Assembly (NCBI GenBank): GCA_958403905.1
Contig: CATXZD010000009.1
Location: forward strand, 40,149-104,148
Direction of reading: 5' to 3'
Source: an uncultured Ruminococcus sp.
GTDB taxonomy: Bacteria > Bacillota > Clostridia > Oscillospirales > Acutalibacteraceae
Length of the DNA: 64,000 nt
Part shown: in pieces, positions 24,845 to 33,739 of the stretch
Numbering within the stretch: the stretch's first letter is position 1
Layout of the letters: every line of letters starts with the position of its first letter
Notes under the pieces: model-generated
Told to the model about the DNA's origin: nothing
The model's database searches: none
Seen by the model: the letters and a program-made list of their open reading frames with translations, nothing else
Made by a program: the position numbers and the translations under genes

Positions 24845-25465
24845 ATGTATATAAGTAAAAGTAGTTCTTGGTTAGAAATTGCAGGTTATAAGATTTATGA
24901 ATGGGAAAACGCATATTACTTAGGTTATAATATTGAAAAGGCTCAGTTTGCTATTAGTAATATTCTAACTCAAAATGTTGATTTTACAAAGTATAGTAAT
25001 CCATGCACCTATTATCACATACAAGTAGATATTTTAATTGAGGCGTTAGGACAGATTTCGTCAAGATTTATTCCGAATGATAGAAATCTTCAAAAGTACG
25101 AGGAAATAAAAACTAATAATAGAACAAGTTATGATTTTACATCAGAGGAATATCCAATTCTATATAATAGAAAAATTAGAAATTATGTGACACATATAAA
25201 CGAAAGAAATATTGATTCTATTATACAACATAAAGGATTAAGTGGGTTTAATATAGTTGCTCCACATATAAATCCTGAGTATGATAAAAAATATTTGTCT
25301 CCAAAATGTAGCCATAATACATTAAATCTATTAGATAATACCTATTATGTTTATAACATAACTGAGGAAAAATATGAATCAATAAATTTAAAAGATTTAG
25401 GAATTGAATTGAATAAATTGTCGGAAAGAAATTCTATTATATTAGATTTCATATTAAATAATTAA
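24845..25465 (+). CDS. Hypothetical protein with HEPN-type RNase motif
   Basis: 206-aa cytoplasmic, soluble-looking protein with no recognised full-length family. Residues 112-117 read RNYVTH, which matches the R(N/D/H)x3H active site of HEPN RNases, and the motif follows a helical region of about 80 residues (EKAQFAISNILTQ...LIEALGQISSRF), as expected for the HEPN four-helix bundle. The C-terminal 90 residues show no motif. HEPN proteins are common toxins and phage-defence effectors. It has its own promoter and AAGGAAG ribosome site and opens the cargo part of the element. The function is inference. Confidence 0.6.
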   Translation: MYISKSSSWLEIAGYKIYEWENAYYLGYNIEKAQFAISNILTQNVDFTKYSNPCTYYHIQVDILIEALGQISSRFIPNDRNLQKYEEIKTNNRTSYDFTSEEYPILYNRKIRNYVTHINERNIDSIIQHKGLSGFNIVAPHINPEYDKKYLSPKCSHNTLNLLDNTYYVYNITEEKYESINLKDLGIELNKLSERNSIILDFILNN

Positions 25466-25907
25466 ATATTGAAACCTATTCTTATTAGTTGATACATACA
25501 CTTGCTTATATGAGTAGAATAAATAATTGGTACACCTATACACTCAGTAGCACACTCCGAAAAGATAGTATTTACAACATTTATATTAAATTTTACGACC
25601 CAGCAAGGTCTCGGCATAAATCCCGAGACCTTGCTGGGTCTACATGTAAAATTTATCAAGATATAATTGTAGTAAATATATTAATGTAGTGTGCTGTTGG
25701 TGTTAGTGTTAGTGTGATGTGTGTAGTATTAGTAGTATGTGATGGTAGGAGATAGTGGAGAGAATCAGAGAAAATACAAATAATTTTTCTTTCTTCTAGA
25801 ACTCCTCTTTAAGTTTGTTAATTTAATTTTATATGTTTAATTTTTACAAATAATTCAAATGAATTTTATGACATTACACAAAGTTTTATATGTAAAGCGT
25901 AAAAGTA
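25466..25907. other. Gene-free stretch with hairpin and GT-rich tract
   Basis: No credible gene is visible in these 440 bases. Besides the hairpin at 25597-25640 there is a strand-asymmetric tract at 25684-25765 made almost only of G, T and A (repeated GTGTTAGTGTTAGTGTG-like units) with very few C. Confidence 0.5.
25597..25640. repeat. Perfect 18-bp inverted repeat (strong hairpin)
   Basis: GACCCAGCAAGGTCTCGG and its exact complement surround an 8-base loop; TAAATTTTAC and GTAAAATTTA further out can extend the stem after a small bulge. It may be the terminator of the HEPN-motif gene or a structured RNA. Confidence 0.75.
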
Positions 25908-25936
25908 TTGTTAAAATTCTTCTTATGTGATAAAAT
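25908..25936 (+). promoter_or_regulatory. Promoter of the AbiC-like gene
   Basis: TTGTTA (25908-25913), a 17-base spacer and TAAAAT (25931-25936), 35 bases before the start codon. Confidence 0.6.
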
Positions 25937-25971
25937 ATCATATATAAACTTAAGAGAGAATAAATATCAAT

Positions 25972-26673
25972 ATGAAACGTATAATAATAAGTTGTATAAT
26001 TCTAGTTTTAGTTATACCTATATTAATAAATGAATTATATAAAATTAATGAAGGATATATTACTATGTGGTCTGCAGCAGACGTATTATCTTTCTATGGT
26101 GACATATTACAAGGCGTTATAAGTGGGGTAGGTATATATTTATCAATATTGTATGTGAGAAAACAAATGAAATATGAACATACAGAAAGTACTATAAGAG
26201 AAAAAATATGTAAAATAAAAGATGAATTTAGTAATTTTATCGAAATTTTATATCCATTAAAACTGTATAAAATTACTTTAATATATGATATTAATACAGA
26301 AATGAATGGTGATATTTTAGAAAAACTGTTGTTATATCAAATTGAAATAAAATCATTTGAAAATAGAATTCGATGTATTATTGATTTTAAAAATAATTCC
26401 TATTTGAGTGAGTTGTATAGCGAATTATTATTAATACTGAACAAATTAATTGATTTTGCTGATGAAATTTATACTTTATATAATAAAGTATTGAATGATA
26501 ATTGTTCTTCTGATCTAAAAAAATATAAAAATGATTTGGATGAAATTATAAAGAAGTTGACAGAATTTGCAAATTATGATTATATGAACGCATTGAAAAA
26601 AAAAGAATATGTATTTGAAAATATAGAAAATGAATTAGACAAAACTTTAACAAATATTTTGAAAATTAAATAG
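25972..26673 (+). CDS. Membrane protein resembling phage abortive-infection AbiC-type proteins
   Basis: 233 aa. Two membrane segments at about residues 4-21 and 41-63 (VLSFYGDILQGVISGVGIYLSILYV) are followed by about 165 residues of charged, helical, coiled-coil-like cytoplasmic sequence rich in Lys, Glu, Ile and Asn. The FYGDxLxGVxSG pattern in the second segment recalls the FGDFxGGxxxP pattern of putative phage abortive infection proteins (putAbiC), but the match is weak. It has its own promoter. Very low GC suggests transfer. A role in defence is inference from shape and neighbours. Confidence 0.5.
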   Translation: MKRIIISCIILVLVIPILINELYKINEGYITMWSAADVLSFYGDILQGVISGVGIYLSILYVRKQMKYEHTESTIREKICKIKDEFSNFIEILYPLKLYKITLIYDINTEMNGDILEKLLLYQIEIKSFENRIRCIIDFKNNSYLSELYSELLLILNKLIDFADEIYTLYNKVLNDNCSSDLKKYKNDLDEIIKKLTEFANYDYMNALKKKEYVFENIENELDKTLTNILKIK

Positions 26674-26693
26674 TATTTTGAAAGGGGTAAATT

Positions 26694-27140
26694 ATGAATA
26701 AAAAAGTAGCTGAATACATCTCTATAACAAAATTAAGCCAAGTTAAACAAGCCGATCTCTTTGAAAAAGAAGGTAAAGGATATTTTTATACACATCAAGG
26801 GGCACAAGCTTGTGTGTTTCATAATGGAGAATCTATGTGTTACATTGGATATGTTGAATTTGCCCCAATGCGTAGTAGAGGAAACCATTATCATAGTCAA
26901 AAACATGAAAATATATGTATTATTAATGGATCTATGCTAGCAAAATTTATTTTACCAGAAAGACCCAATGATGTTTATGAGGTAAGATTAGAACAAGGGG
27001 ATATTGTTCACATTGAACCCGGATGTGCACATAGCTTCTTATCTGAAAAAGGAGCAATTGCTGTTGAATACTCTCCAGAAAAATTTAAACGTAAGGATAC
27101 TATTAGATATAGTTTTAATTGGGATAATGAAGTAAATTAA
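26694..27140 (+). CDS. Cupin-domain protein
   Basis: 148-aa single-domain cupin. The first cupin motif is RGNHYHSQKHENICIINGSM (metal ligands His, His, Glu) near residues 62-81 and the second is GDIVHIEPGCAHSF near 102-115. Such domains bind sugars, nucleotide sugars or act as metal-dependent isomerases and dioxygenases; the short form resembles sugar-nucleotide epimerase or WxcM-like proteins. AAAGGGG precedes the ATG. A helical-repeat protein begins 18 bases downstream, so the two probably form an operon. Confidence 0.75.
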   Translation: MNKKVAEYISITKLSQVKQADLFEKEGKGYFYTHQGAQACVFHNGESMCYIGYVEFAPMRSRGNHYHSQKHENICIINGSMLAKFILPERPNDVYEVRLEQGDIVHIEPGCAHSFLSEKGAIAVEYSPEKFKRKDTIRYSFNWDNEVN

Positions 27141-27158
27141 TATTAGAGAGTTTTGCTT

Positions 27159-28190
27159 ATGAGAGTGTATACTTTGCCAGAAATAAAATTAATAACTGCA
27201 CAAAAGTTTAAAGATAATGAAATGAATTCTTTATTTCCTTTTTTATCAAGTCAGATTTATCTATCCAAAGATACAAACTATATTAATGAGCTTATTTTAT
27301 TAAAAGCTGAATGCTATCAAAGAATTGGTGATTTAAGAAGTGCAGAGCTATCTTTAGATAAATTTGACAAGACTAAAGTATCACAAAAAGATGCTTCAGA
27401 TATAGAAATTTTAAATTTAAAACTTGCATTTCAAAACGGTTCTTGGGAAAAAGCATTAAATTCTTCAGAAATTGTTATTAACCAACATAGAATACAGAAA
27501 AATAATGTTTTATGGAGAACTTCTTTACTATATGCAATTTCTGGTGACAAGAAAGAATCAGAAAAATACAGTAGGTTGCACAATGAAATCATACAAATGG
27601 GAGGCTTTCAGGAAGCAAATAATATTCTTTATACTAAAACTATACCACATTTATTGCACAATCATGGTTGTACGTCTTTATTAAAAACTATATCACCTAT
27701 AGAAACCGCACAAGAAATATATTTAAATTCAAATATAAATTTTGATACTTATAATAGGGTTGGGAGTCGTATAAAAAGTTATTGTCAATCAACAATATTG
27801 GAAGCTTTTATCCAGTGGGATTTTGGTAATAAATACGATGCTTATGTATTATCAATTTTGACAGGTCTTTGTATGGCACATTCAATGATTAATTTAAAAG
27901 CCGAAGGTATAGGTGAAATTGTAAATCTGTTTAGAGATAAATATAAGTGTTTGATCTCTTTAATTGAATTAGCAAGAAATGAATCGTCTGAAATTTTTTA
28001 TTTAGAAGTAGCTAAATATTATAACTACTCATTAATTAGAAGTGCATATTCTGATGCAATTCATAGATTTGAAGAAATAATTATGCATGATGAAGAAAAA
28101 ATAAAAATTTCATTAAAAAATACAGATGATAAAAAGTCTATTTTAACAGATAAAATTCCACCTGGGAGAAATATTAAAAATTTTCATTAA
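27159..28190 (+). CDS. Helical-repeat (TPR-like) protein of unknown function
   Basis: 343-aa soluble protein. Residues 40-140 contain TPR-like helix pairs (LILLKAECYQRIGDLRSAEL, LAFQNGSWEKALNSSEIV, LWRTSLLYAISGDKKESEKY), which suggests a protein-binding scaffold. The second half has no recognised motif. ATG 27159 is chosen; the ribosome site is poor (GAGAG) and a TTG at 27153 is possible. It follows the cupin gene closely, and together with the P-loop kinase gene forms a low-GC cargo cluster. Function not assigned. Confidence 0.55.
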   Translation: MRVYTLPEIKLITAQKFKDNEMNSLFPFLSSQIYLSKDTNYINELILLKAECYQRIGDLRSAELSLDKFDKTKVSQKDASDIEILNLKLAFQNGSWEKALNSSEIVINQHRIQKNNVLWRTSLLYAISGDKKESEKYSRLHNEIIQMGGFQEANNILYTKTIPHLLHNHGCTSLLKTISPIETAQEIYLNSNINFDTYNRVGSRIKSYCQSTILEAFIQWDFGNKYDAYVLSILTGLCMAHSMINLKAEGIGEIVNLFRDKYKCLISLIELARNESSEIFYLEVAKYYNYSLIRSAYSDAIHRFEEIIMHDEEKIKISLKNTDDKKSILTDKIPPGRNIKNFH

Positions 28191-28290
28191 TTTTGACATC
28201 TATTGGAGTGAATTTATATGTGTTAAGATTTATATATTTATGATTTTATTCTATGTTACTAACTTATAGCCTAATATTGAAGGGAAAATT

Positions 28291-28827
28291 ATGTACAAAA
28301 GGATTACTGTGTTTGGATGTTGTGGATGTGGTAAGACAACTTTAGCAAAAGAAATACATAATATTACACATATTCCACTTATTAATTTGGATTACTTAAA
28401 TTGGAGAAATAATTGGACTCCAGTTCCCGAGTCTGAATTTGATTTATTGCTTGCTAATGAACTTCAAAAGGAAAGTTGGATTATTGAAGGATTATATAAC
28501 AGAACTATTAGTGCGAGAATTAATTCTAGTGATACTATTATATATATGGATTTTTCAAGAATATTTTGCATAGTAAATGTAATTAAACGAGTAATAAAAA
28601 ATTATGGGAAATGTCGTGATGGTATGCCAGATGGTTGTTTTGAAAGATTTGATTTCCCTTTTTTAAAGTGCATTTGGAAGTATAATAAGAAATATAGAAA
28701 AAAATACTTAGAAATGTTAAATAATACAAAAGATAAGAATATAATTATTATAAGATCAAAGAAAGAACGTAGATTATTAATTGATGATATAAAAAGAACT
28801 TTTGAACAATGTTCAATTGAATTATGA
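28291..28827 (+). CDS. P-loop kinase of the FlaR/topology-modulation-like group
   Basis: 178-aa small P-loop NTPase. Walker A is FGCCGCGKTTLAKEI (residues 8-22); INLDYLNWRNNWTPVPESEF and WIIEGLYNRTI match the adenylate-kinase-like proteins annotated as DNA topology modulation protein FlaR, and a lid with basic residues (RKKYLEM) follows. The substrate is unknown; nucleoside or small-molecule kinase activity is likely. GAAGGGA precedes the ATG. It stands 100 bases behind the helical-repeat gene. Confidence 0.7.
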   Translation: MYKRITVFGCCGCGKTTLAKEIHNITHIPLINLDYLNWRNNWTPVPESEFDLLLANELQKESWIIEGLYNRTISARINSSDTIIYMDFSRIFCIVNVIKRVIKNYGKCRDGMPDGCFERFDFPFLKCIWKYNKKYRKKYLEMLNNTKDKNIIIIRSKKERRLLIDDIKRTFEQCSIEL

Positions 28828-28918
28828 AGAAGAATTAGTTATAAAATCTTTTTCATTATATTTTCTCATAATATTTGTTCTTTAATTAATACTTATATCA
28901 TAAGTAGAGGTGGTGTTA

Positions 28919-29542
28919 TTGAAAATAGTTCCTCGTGACTACATACTAATGCAACAAATAAGTAAATGGCGATTTTTGTTAGGCAGACAAATCAAAATAC
29001 TTGCAGGCTTTCCAAGCCAAAGGACAGTTGACAGAAGAATAAAGATTTTAAAAGAAGCAGGATACATCAAAGGAGCATACAAGCTCTATGGTGTTCCTGC
29101 TTTGTATTTTGCCACAAATAAGGCGAAAAATGTTTTTAATCTTGACTTTGTGACTACTGATGTTAAGGTTGCAAGGGTAATTCATGATATAGCCGTTGTT
29201 GATACCGTAATTTACTTTATGAAAAAGCTAAATGCAACAGATATTAAATCCGAGCGAGAGTTTAGACATGACAGTGGTTTTAAGCGTGACGGTCATTATC
29301 CTGACTTCATATGTAAAATAGGAAATAATACCTATGCTGTTGAAATTGAAATGACAGCAAAAAATAAAGCTGTACTTGAAAATAATATTAAGAAAAATTA
29401 TCTTGAATATGATAATCAAGTGTGGGTGATACCTAAGGATAAAGTAAAAATATGGACTATATTAGAAGATAATAAAAAGACATATTCAAACATATTTATG
29501 ATTTCCTTAGAGGAGGTGACAATCTATGTCAAAACACTCTAA
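28919..29542 (+). CDS. Replication-relaxation-like protein (winged helix plus nuclease-like domain)
   Basis: 207 aa. The first 70 residues form a winged helix (LLGRQIKILAGFPSQRTVDRRIKILKEAGYI). The rest contains DGHYPDFICKIGNNTYAVEIEMTAK, whose PD...(E)xE...K arrangement resembles a PD-(D/E)xK nuclease fold, as in the replication-relaxation family of mobile elements. The start is TTG 28919, with AGAGGTGG 5 bases upstream; a GTG at 28910 would overlap that site. It overlaps the coupling-protein gene by 17 bases, so the two probably act together in DNA transfer or replication of the element. Confidence 0.65.
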   Translation: MKIVPRDYILMQQISKWRFLLGRQIKILAGFPSQRTVDRRIKILKEAGYIKGAYKLYGVPALYFATNKAKNVFNLDFVTTDVKVARVIHDIAVVDTVIYFMKKLNATDIKSEREFRHDSGFKRDGHYPDFICKIGNNTYAVEIEMTAKNKAVLENNIKKNYLEYDNQVWVIPKDKVKIWTILEDNKKTYSNIFMISLEEVTIYVKTL

Positions 29543-31220
29543 AAGACGAGATTATCAGCCGTTTAATATTATCTTGGTTATAGTAATTTTGTTTATCCTA
29601 ACTCCTGTAGTTCCTTTTGCTTTTTTTGTATTACTTTCAATGTATCTTGCAAATTTTAAAGGGAAGTACGGACTTGTAATAAGCGGTATATTACTACTTG
29701 TAACGGGTATATTCTTAAATGGAATAATAAATGGTTTTATAACAGAGTTTCAAACCTCAGTTTCAAATTTCTTATACTGTATAATACACAGCAGTTTTAA
29801 CTATGATTTCGGCTTTGCTACATATAAAAGTACAAGTTGGCTTGTAATCTTCTTTATATCAATATTTCTTGCAAGTTATTTTAAGCTGTGTATGGATAAA
29901 AATAAGGAGAGGGAACAGGCAGGAATCAGACCGCTTGAAGATGAAATAAAGAAAGTAAACAAAGCTAACGTAAATAATTCTTTCAAAGAAAAACCTTACA
30001 AGTGTAATTTTGAAGCTGATACTTTTATAGGTCACAACAAATCAGGAAAAAGAATATGTGTTCCCGATAATTCAAAGCATATTTTTGTAAGCGGTACAAC
30101 AGGGAGCGGAAAAACAGTTGTACTCTCTAATTTTGTAAAATCTGCTTGTATGAAAAATTACGGAGCATTAATTATTGACGGTAAAGGAGACGAGGGAGAT
30201 ACTTCCTTGCTTGAAATTGCAAAGAAGTTTTGCAGACAATATAACCGTAAATTATATATTGTTAGTATGAATACTCCTGAAATCAGTTGCAAATACAATC
30301 CTTTTATTGGTGCAAATGAAACAGTAGCAAAGGATATGTTAATCAATATGACTGACTGGAGCGAGGAGCATTACAAGACAAATACCGAACGATACATACA
30401 GCGTTTAATTAAACTCTTAAAACTATCAAATGTTAATCTCTCTTTTAATTCTATAATAGAAAATATGCAATCAGATAAATTTATACTTCTTTCTAAAAGT
30501 CTTGCAGATAATCAGGTGATTTCAAAGGATGAACACTTAAAAAATCTTGATATAGCAAAGGCTAGTGCAAAAATAGCTGACAGTGCTAGTGCAAGATTTT
30601 CAACTATTGCAGAAAGTGAAATCGGACAGCTTTTTGATGAACAAGGAATTGATATTTATAAAGTCTTAAAAGAAAAGGCAATCATTATATTTGTATTAAA
30701 TCCTTTGCTTTATCCTGAAACCGCACAAGCTATGGGAAGATTGATACTAATAGACGCTAAAAAAGCAGTCAGTAAGCTATTTAAAGATGAAAGCCGTAAA
30801 TTTTTTGTATTTGATGAAATAAATGTGTATGCTTCATCCGTACTTGTTGATTTAATTAATAAAAGCCGTAGTGCTAATGTTACTTGTATTCCTGCAACAC
30901 AAAGTTTATCTGACCTTGAAAACGAAACAGGGGATAAGTTTAAAAATCAGATTATAGAAAACTGTAATAACTATATTGTACTTCGTCAGAACAGTTATAA
31001 ATCAGCCGAAGAATGGGCTAAGACCTTAGGCACAAAGCAAACAATGGAAATGACATATCAAATGAACGAACAAGGCAGTACGAAAAAAGGCAGTTCAAAG
31101 CGTGTCAGAGAATTTATTGTACACCCTGATGAAATTAAGTCTCAGGGGATAGGTGAAGCCGTATATATGTCACGAGATAAAAAGGAATGTCAAAGGGTAA
31201 AAATTCATAAACCTTTTTAG
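29526..31220 (+). CDS. VirD4/TraG-type coupling ATPase
   Basis: 564-aa membrane ATPase that would bring element DNA to a secretion channel. Two hydrophobic N-terminal regions (residues 13-70 with two to three helices, and 103-118) precede the motor domain: Walker A SGTTGSGKT (residues 189-197), IIDGKGDEGD, Walker B FFVFDEINVY (about 430), and sensor PATQSLSDLENETG, all typical of TraD/TraG/VirD4 family proteins. ATG has GAGGTGA upstream inside the preceding gene. The M48 protease gene follows within 11 bases. No other conjugation genes are near, so it would use a helper system. Confidence 0.85.
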   Translation: MSKHSKRRDYQPFNIILVIVILFILTPVVPFAFFVLLSMYLANFKGKYGLVISGILLLVTGIFLNGIINGFITEFQTSVSNFLYCIIHSSFNYDFGFATYKSTSWLVIFFISIFLASYFKLCMDKNKEREQAGIRPLEDEIKKVNKANVNNSFKEKPYKCNFEADTFIGHNKSGKRICVPDNSKHIFVSGTTGSGKTVVLSNFVKSACMKNYGALIIDGKGDEGDTSLLEIAKKFCRQYNRKLYIVSMNTPEISCKYNPFIGANETVAKDMLINMTDWSEEHYKTNTERYIQRLIKLLKLSNVNLSFNSIIENMQSDKFILLSKSLADNQVISKDEHLKNLDIAKASAKIADSASARFSTIAESEIGQLFDEQGIDIYKVLKEKAIIIFVLNPLLYPETAQAMGRLILIDAKKAVSKLFKDESRKFFVFDEINVYASSVLVDLINKSRSANVTCIPATQSLSDLENETGDKFKNQIIENCNNYIVLRQNSYKSAEEWAKTLGTKQTMEMTYQMNEQGSTKKGSSKRVREFIVHPDEIKSQGIGEAVYMSRDKKECQRVKIHKPF

Positions 31221-31231
31221 GAGTGATAGCC

Positions 31232-32158
31232 TTGAATAGCATACTTCAAGTTTTAAAGGAATTTTTGAAAGATTTAAAAGGCTGTTTAAAATCAGACAAA
31301 ATAAGTAAATTTGATGTATTTTTTGAAAAACCGAGAATGTTCATATGGTTACTTGTATGCTACTTTATAATGACTTCAAAATATCTCAGCATTGCTACAA
31401 TAAAACCTATATTTTGTATTATTTTAATGTTTGGCACGTTAATATGTTATCTTGTATTTATTACTTTTGTATCATCAAATATAGCTGAGAAAGTTTTAAG
31501 ATATGCAAGTAGCGTAAGAAAAATTGCAACCAATACAGAAAAAGAGCGGTTAATTCTGCTCTTTAAAGAAGTATATACACAAGCATTCAGAAATAACAAA
31601 CATATAGGAAGAAAGATAAAGCCTTACATAGTTGACAGTATGGAGGTAAACGCTTTTATAATCGGCAGAAATACACTTGTAATAACAAGGGGAGCGATAG
31701 AAACCTTTAACGATGATGAGCTAAAAGGTGTTATGGCTCATGAGTTCGGACATATAAATCACTATGACGGACAAATAACACTCTTAGTAACATTTTGTAC
31801 AACGATATTTCTGTGGGTGTTTATTGCCGTAAGTTTTGTTTTCAGACTGCTTGAAAAACTGTTTGAAAATAACATTATAGGTGACATCTTTGGAATAGTC
31901 CGTCAGATTTTTGAATTGGTCATAAAATTTGTATTGTTTATATGGACTTTGATAATATCAGGCGGTAGCAGAAGAAAAGAATATAAAGCTGATATGTACG
32001 CAAAAAGTATCGGCTATGGTGAACAGCTTAAAAATGCCTTATACATACTCTATGATATGGAAATATCGGACAAAAAGGGATTAATGCAAAATCTAAAGCG
32101 TACACATCCGATTTTAGCTTATAGAATTGAAAGATTAGAAAGTTCACAAAATGGGTAA
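31232..32158 (+). CDS. M48 (HtpX-like) membrane metalloprotease
   Basis: 308-aa zinc protease. The active site MAHEFGHINH (HExxH, about residue 170) is followed by two membrane segments and the third zinc-ligand region RRKEYKADMYA; two more segments lie near residues 38-80. HtpX-type enzymes degrade damaged membrane proteins; within a mobile element it may process surface or channel components. The start is TTG 31232, with AGGAG 8 bases upstream; GTG 31223 would overlap that site. It is the third gene of the transfer-like operon. Confidence 0.82.
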   Translation: MNSILQVLKEFLKDLKGCLKSDKISKFDVFFEKPRMFIWLLVCYFIMTSKYLSIATIKPIFCIILMFGTLICYLVFITFVSSNIAEKVLRYASSVRKIATNTEKERLILLFKEVYTQAFRNNKHIGRKIKPYIVDSMEVNAFIIGRNTLVITRGAIETFNDDELKGVMAHEFGHINHYDGQITLLVTFCTTIFLWVFIAVSFVFRLLEKLFENNIIGDIFGIVRQIFELVIKFVLFIWTLIISGGSRRKEYKADMYAKSIGYGEQLKNALYILYDMEISDKKGLMQNLKRTHPILAYRIERLESSQNG

Positions 32159-32439
32159 AAATGTCATATAATACAAAAAAGGCAATAACCTTACATAAAG
32201 TAAAATTATCACCTGAAATTTCGTAGAATATGCCCTTCAACGAAACAAAAATATCGTCAAATTCTGTATATATAATAGCAAAATCAACATTATATGTCAA
32301 CTAATTTTTAAATAATTATTTTAAATTGCATATTTTTATGCAATTTTATCTCATTATTGCCTTTTAATAGAGGTTTACATGGTCAAATTTATGGTCTATG
32401 TGCCTACTAAAAAGTATTATTTTGAAAGGCAGTGATTAG

Positions 32440-33534
32440 ATGAGGACACAAAGAAATATTTACAAAAGAAAAGACGGTCGCTGGGAGGGCAGATATTTTA
32501 AAGAGTATGACAGCAAAGGAAAAATAAAATACGGCTCTGTCTATGCAAAAACATACAATGAAGTAAAGATTAAGCTAAACGGTATTTTACCTAATATTTT
32601 GAATATATCGGAAAATAAAATAAATATCGACTTTAAAAGTGTATGCTATGAGTGGCTGAATAATAAGAAAAATAATATTAAGCAATCAACTTATGCAAAA
32701 TACAGGTTTGAAATTGAAAAATATATTATTCCTCAGTTTAGAAAATATAAGCTGTATGAAATAGATAAAAACTCGCTTTGTGACTTGATTACAAGTAATC
32801 AACATCTTTCACAAAAAACACTTAAACATATATCTGTTATATTTAAATCAATAGTAGAGTATATAAACGAAAAATATGGTTTCAACATAGAGTTAAAGAA
32901 TTATCCGTTTACAAGTACAACTGATAAAAAATACAATGCTTTATCGGTATCAGAACAAGAAAAGTTAGAAAAATACTTGCTTAAACAAACCGACTTACCA
33001 AAATTGGGAGTATATTTATGTTTATATACAGGACTGCGTATTGGTGAGCTTTGTGCTTTGAAATGGTCTGATATAGACTTAGAAAACGAAATCTTAAGTG
33101 TAAACAAGACAATACAGAGAATACAAAACACAGACAACAACACCAACTCAAAAACAAAGATAATAATTGAAGTTCCAAAGTCAGACACTTCAATTAGAGA
33201 AATACCTTTACCCAATCACATTATAAATCTACTAAAGAAATATAAATCTATAAATAGAAGTAATTCATATTTCTTGACAGAAAATATGAATTATATTGAA
33301 CCTAGAACACTTCAAAACAAATTCAAAAAATATCTTGAAAATGCTGGAATAGAAAATATAAACTTCCACGCATTAAGGCACACATTTGCCACAAGAGCGA
33401 TTGAAAGCGGAATGGATGTAAAAAGCGTAAGCGAGATTTTAGGTCATTCAACAGTTAAAATGACCCTTGAAAAATATGTGCACATTACAATAGAGCAAAA
33501 GCGAAAACAAATTAATAAATTAAAGCCGCTTTAA
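32440..33534 (+). CDS. Tyrosine integrase (Tn916/phage type)
   Basis: 364 aa, intact. An N-terminal arm-binding domain (RKDGRWEGRYFKEYDSKGK) is followed by a core-binding SAM-like domain (residues 60-160) and a catalytic domain with Arg in TGLRIGELCAL, HALRHTFATRAIESG and LGHSTVKMTLEKYVHI (nucleophile Tyr). AAAGGCAG precedes the ATG. The short motif TGGTCAAA occurs just upstream (about 32380-32395) and just downstream (33543-33560), as is often seen around phage-type integrase genes. It is a third recombinase in the element and need not be the enzyme that targeted feoB. The stretch 32159-32439 shows no gene. Confidence 0.92.
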   Translation: MRTQRNIYKRKDGRWEGRYFKEYDSKGKIKYGSVYAKTYNEVKIKLNGILPNILNISENKINIDFKSVCYEWLNNKKNNIKQSTYAKYRFEIEKYIIPQFRKYKLYEIDKNSLCDLITSNQHLSQKTLKHISVIFKSIVEYINEKYGFNIELKNYPFTSTTDKKYNALSVSEQEKLEKYLLKQTDLPKLGVYLCLYTGLRIGELCALKWSDIDLENEILSVNKTIQRIQNTDNNTNSKTKIIIEVPKSDTSIREIPLPNHIINLLKKYKSINRSNSYFLTENMNYIEPRTLQNKFKKYLENAGIENINFHALRHTFATRAIESGMDVKSVSEILGHSTVKMTLEKYVHITIEQKRKQINKLKPL

Positions 33535-33560
33535 AAATTAAAGTGGTCAAAAAAATAGTC

Positions 33561-33607
33561 AAACTGCTGTAAGAACCCAGTAATAATGGGCATTTACAGC
33601 AGTTTTT
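33561..33607 (+). terminator. Terminator of the integrase gene
   Basis: AAACTGCTGTAA pairs with TTTACAGCAGTTT, with an inner CCC/GGG pair, and a T-run follows. Confidence 0.8.
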
Positions 33608-33739
33608 CTTGTAAGGGCATATTTCACGAAAGTTAATGTTTCAAATTTATTATTGCCTATAATAACAGTTTTTGCAATAGTTGTAAAGACTATTCGCAAA
33701 AATGTTATAAATAATTTTTAAAAACTTGGAGGAACTATA

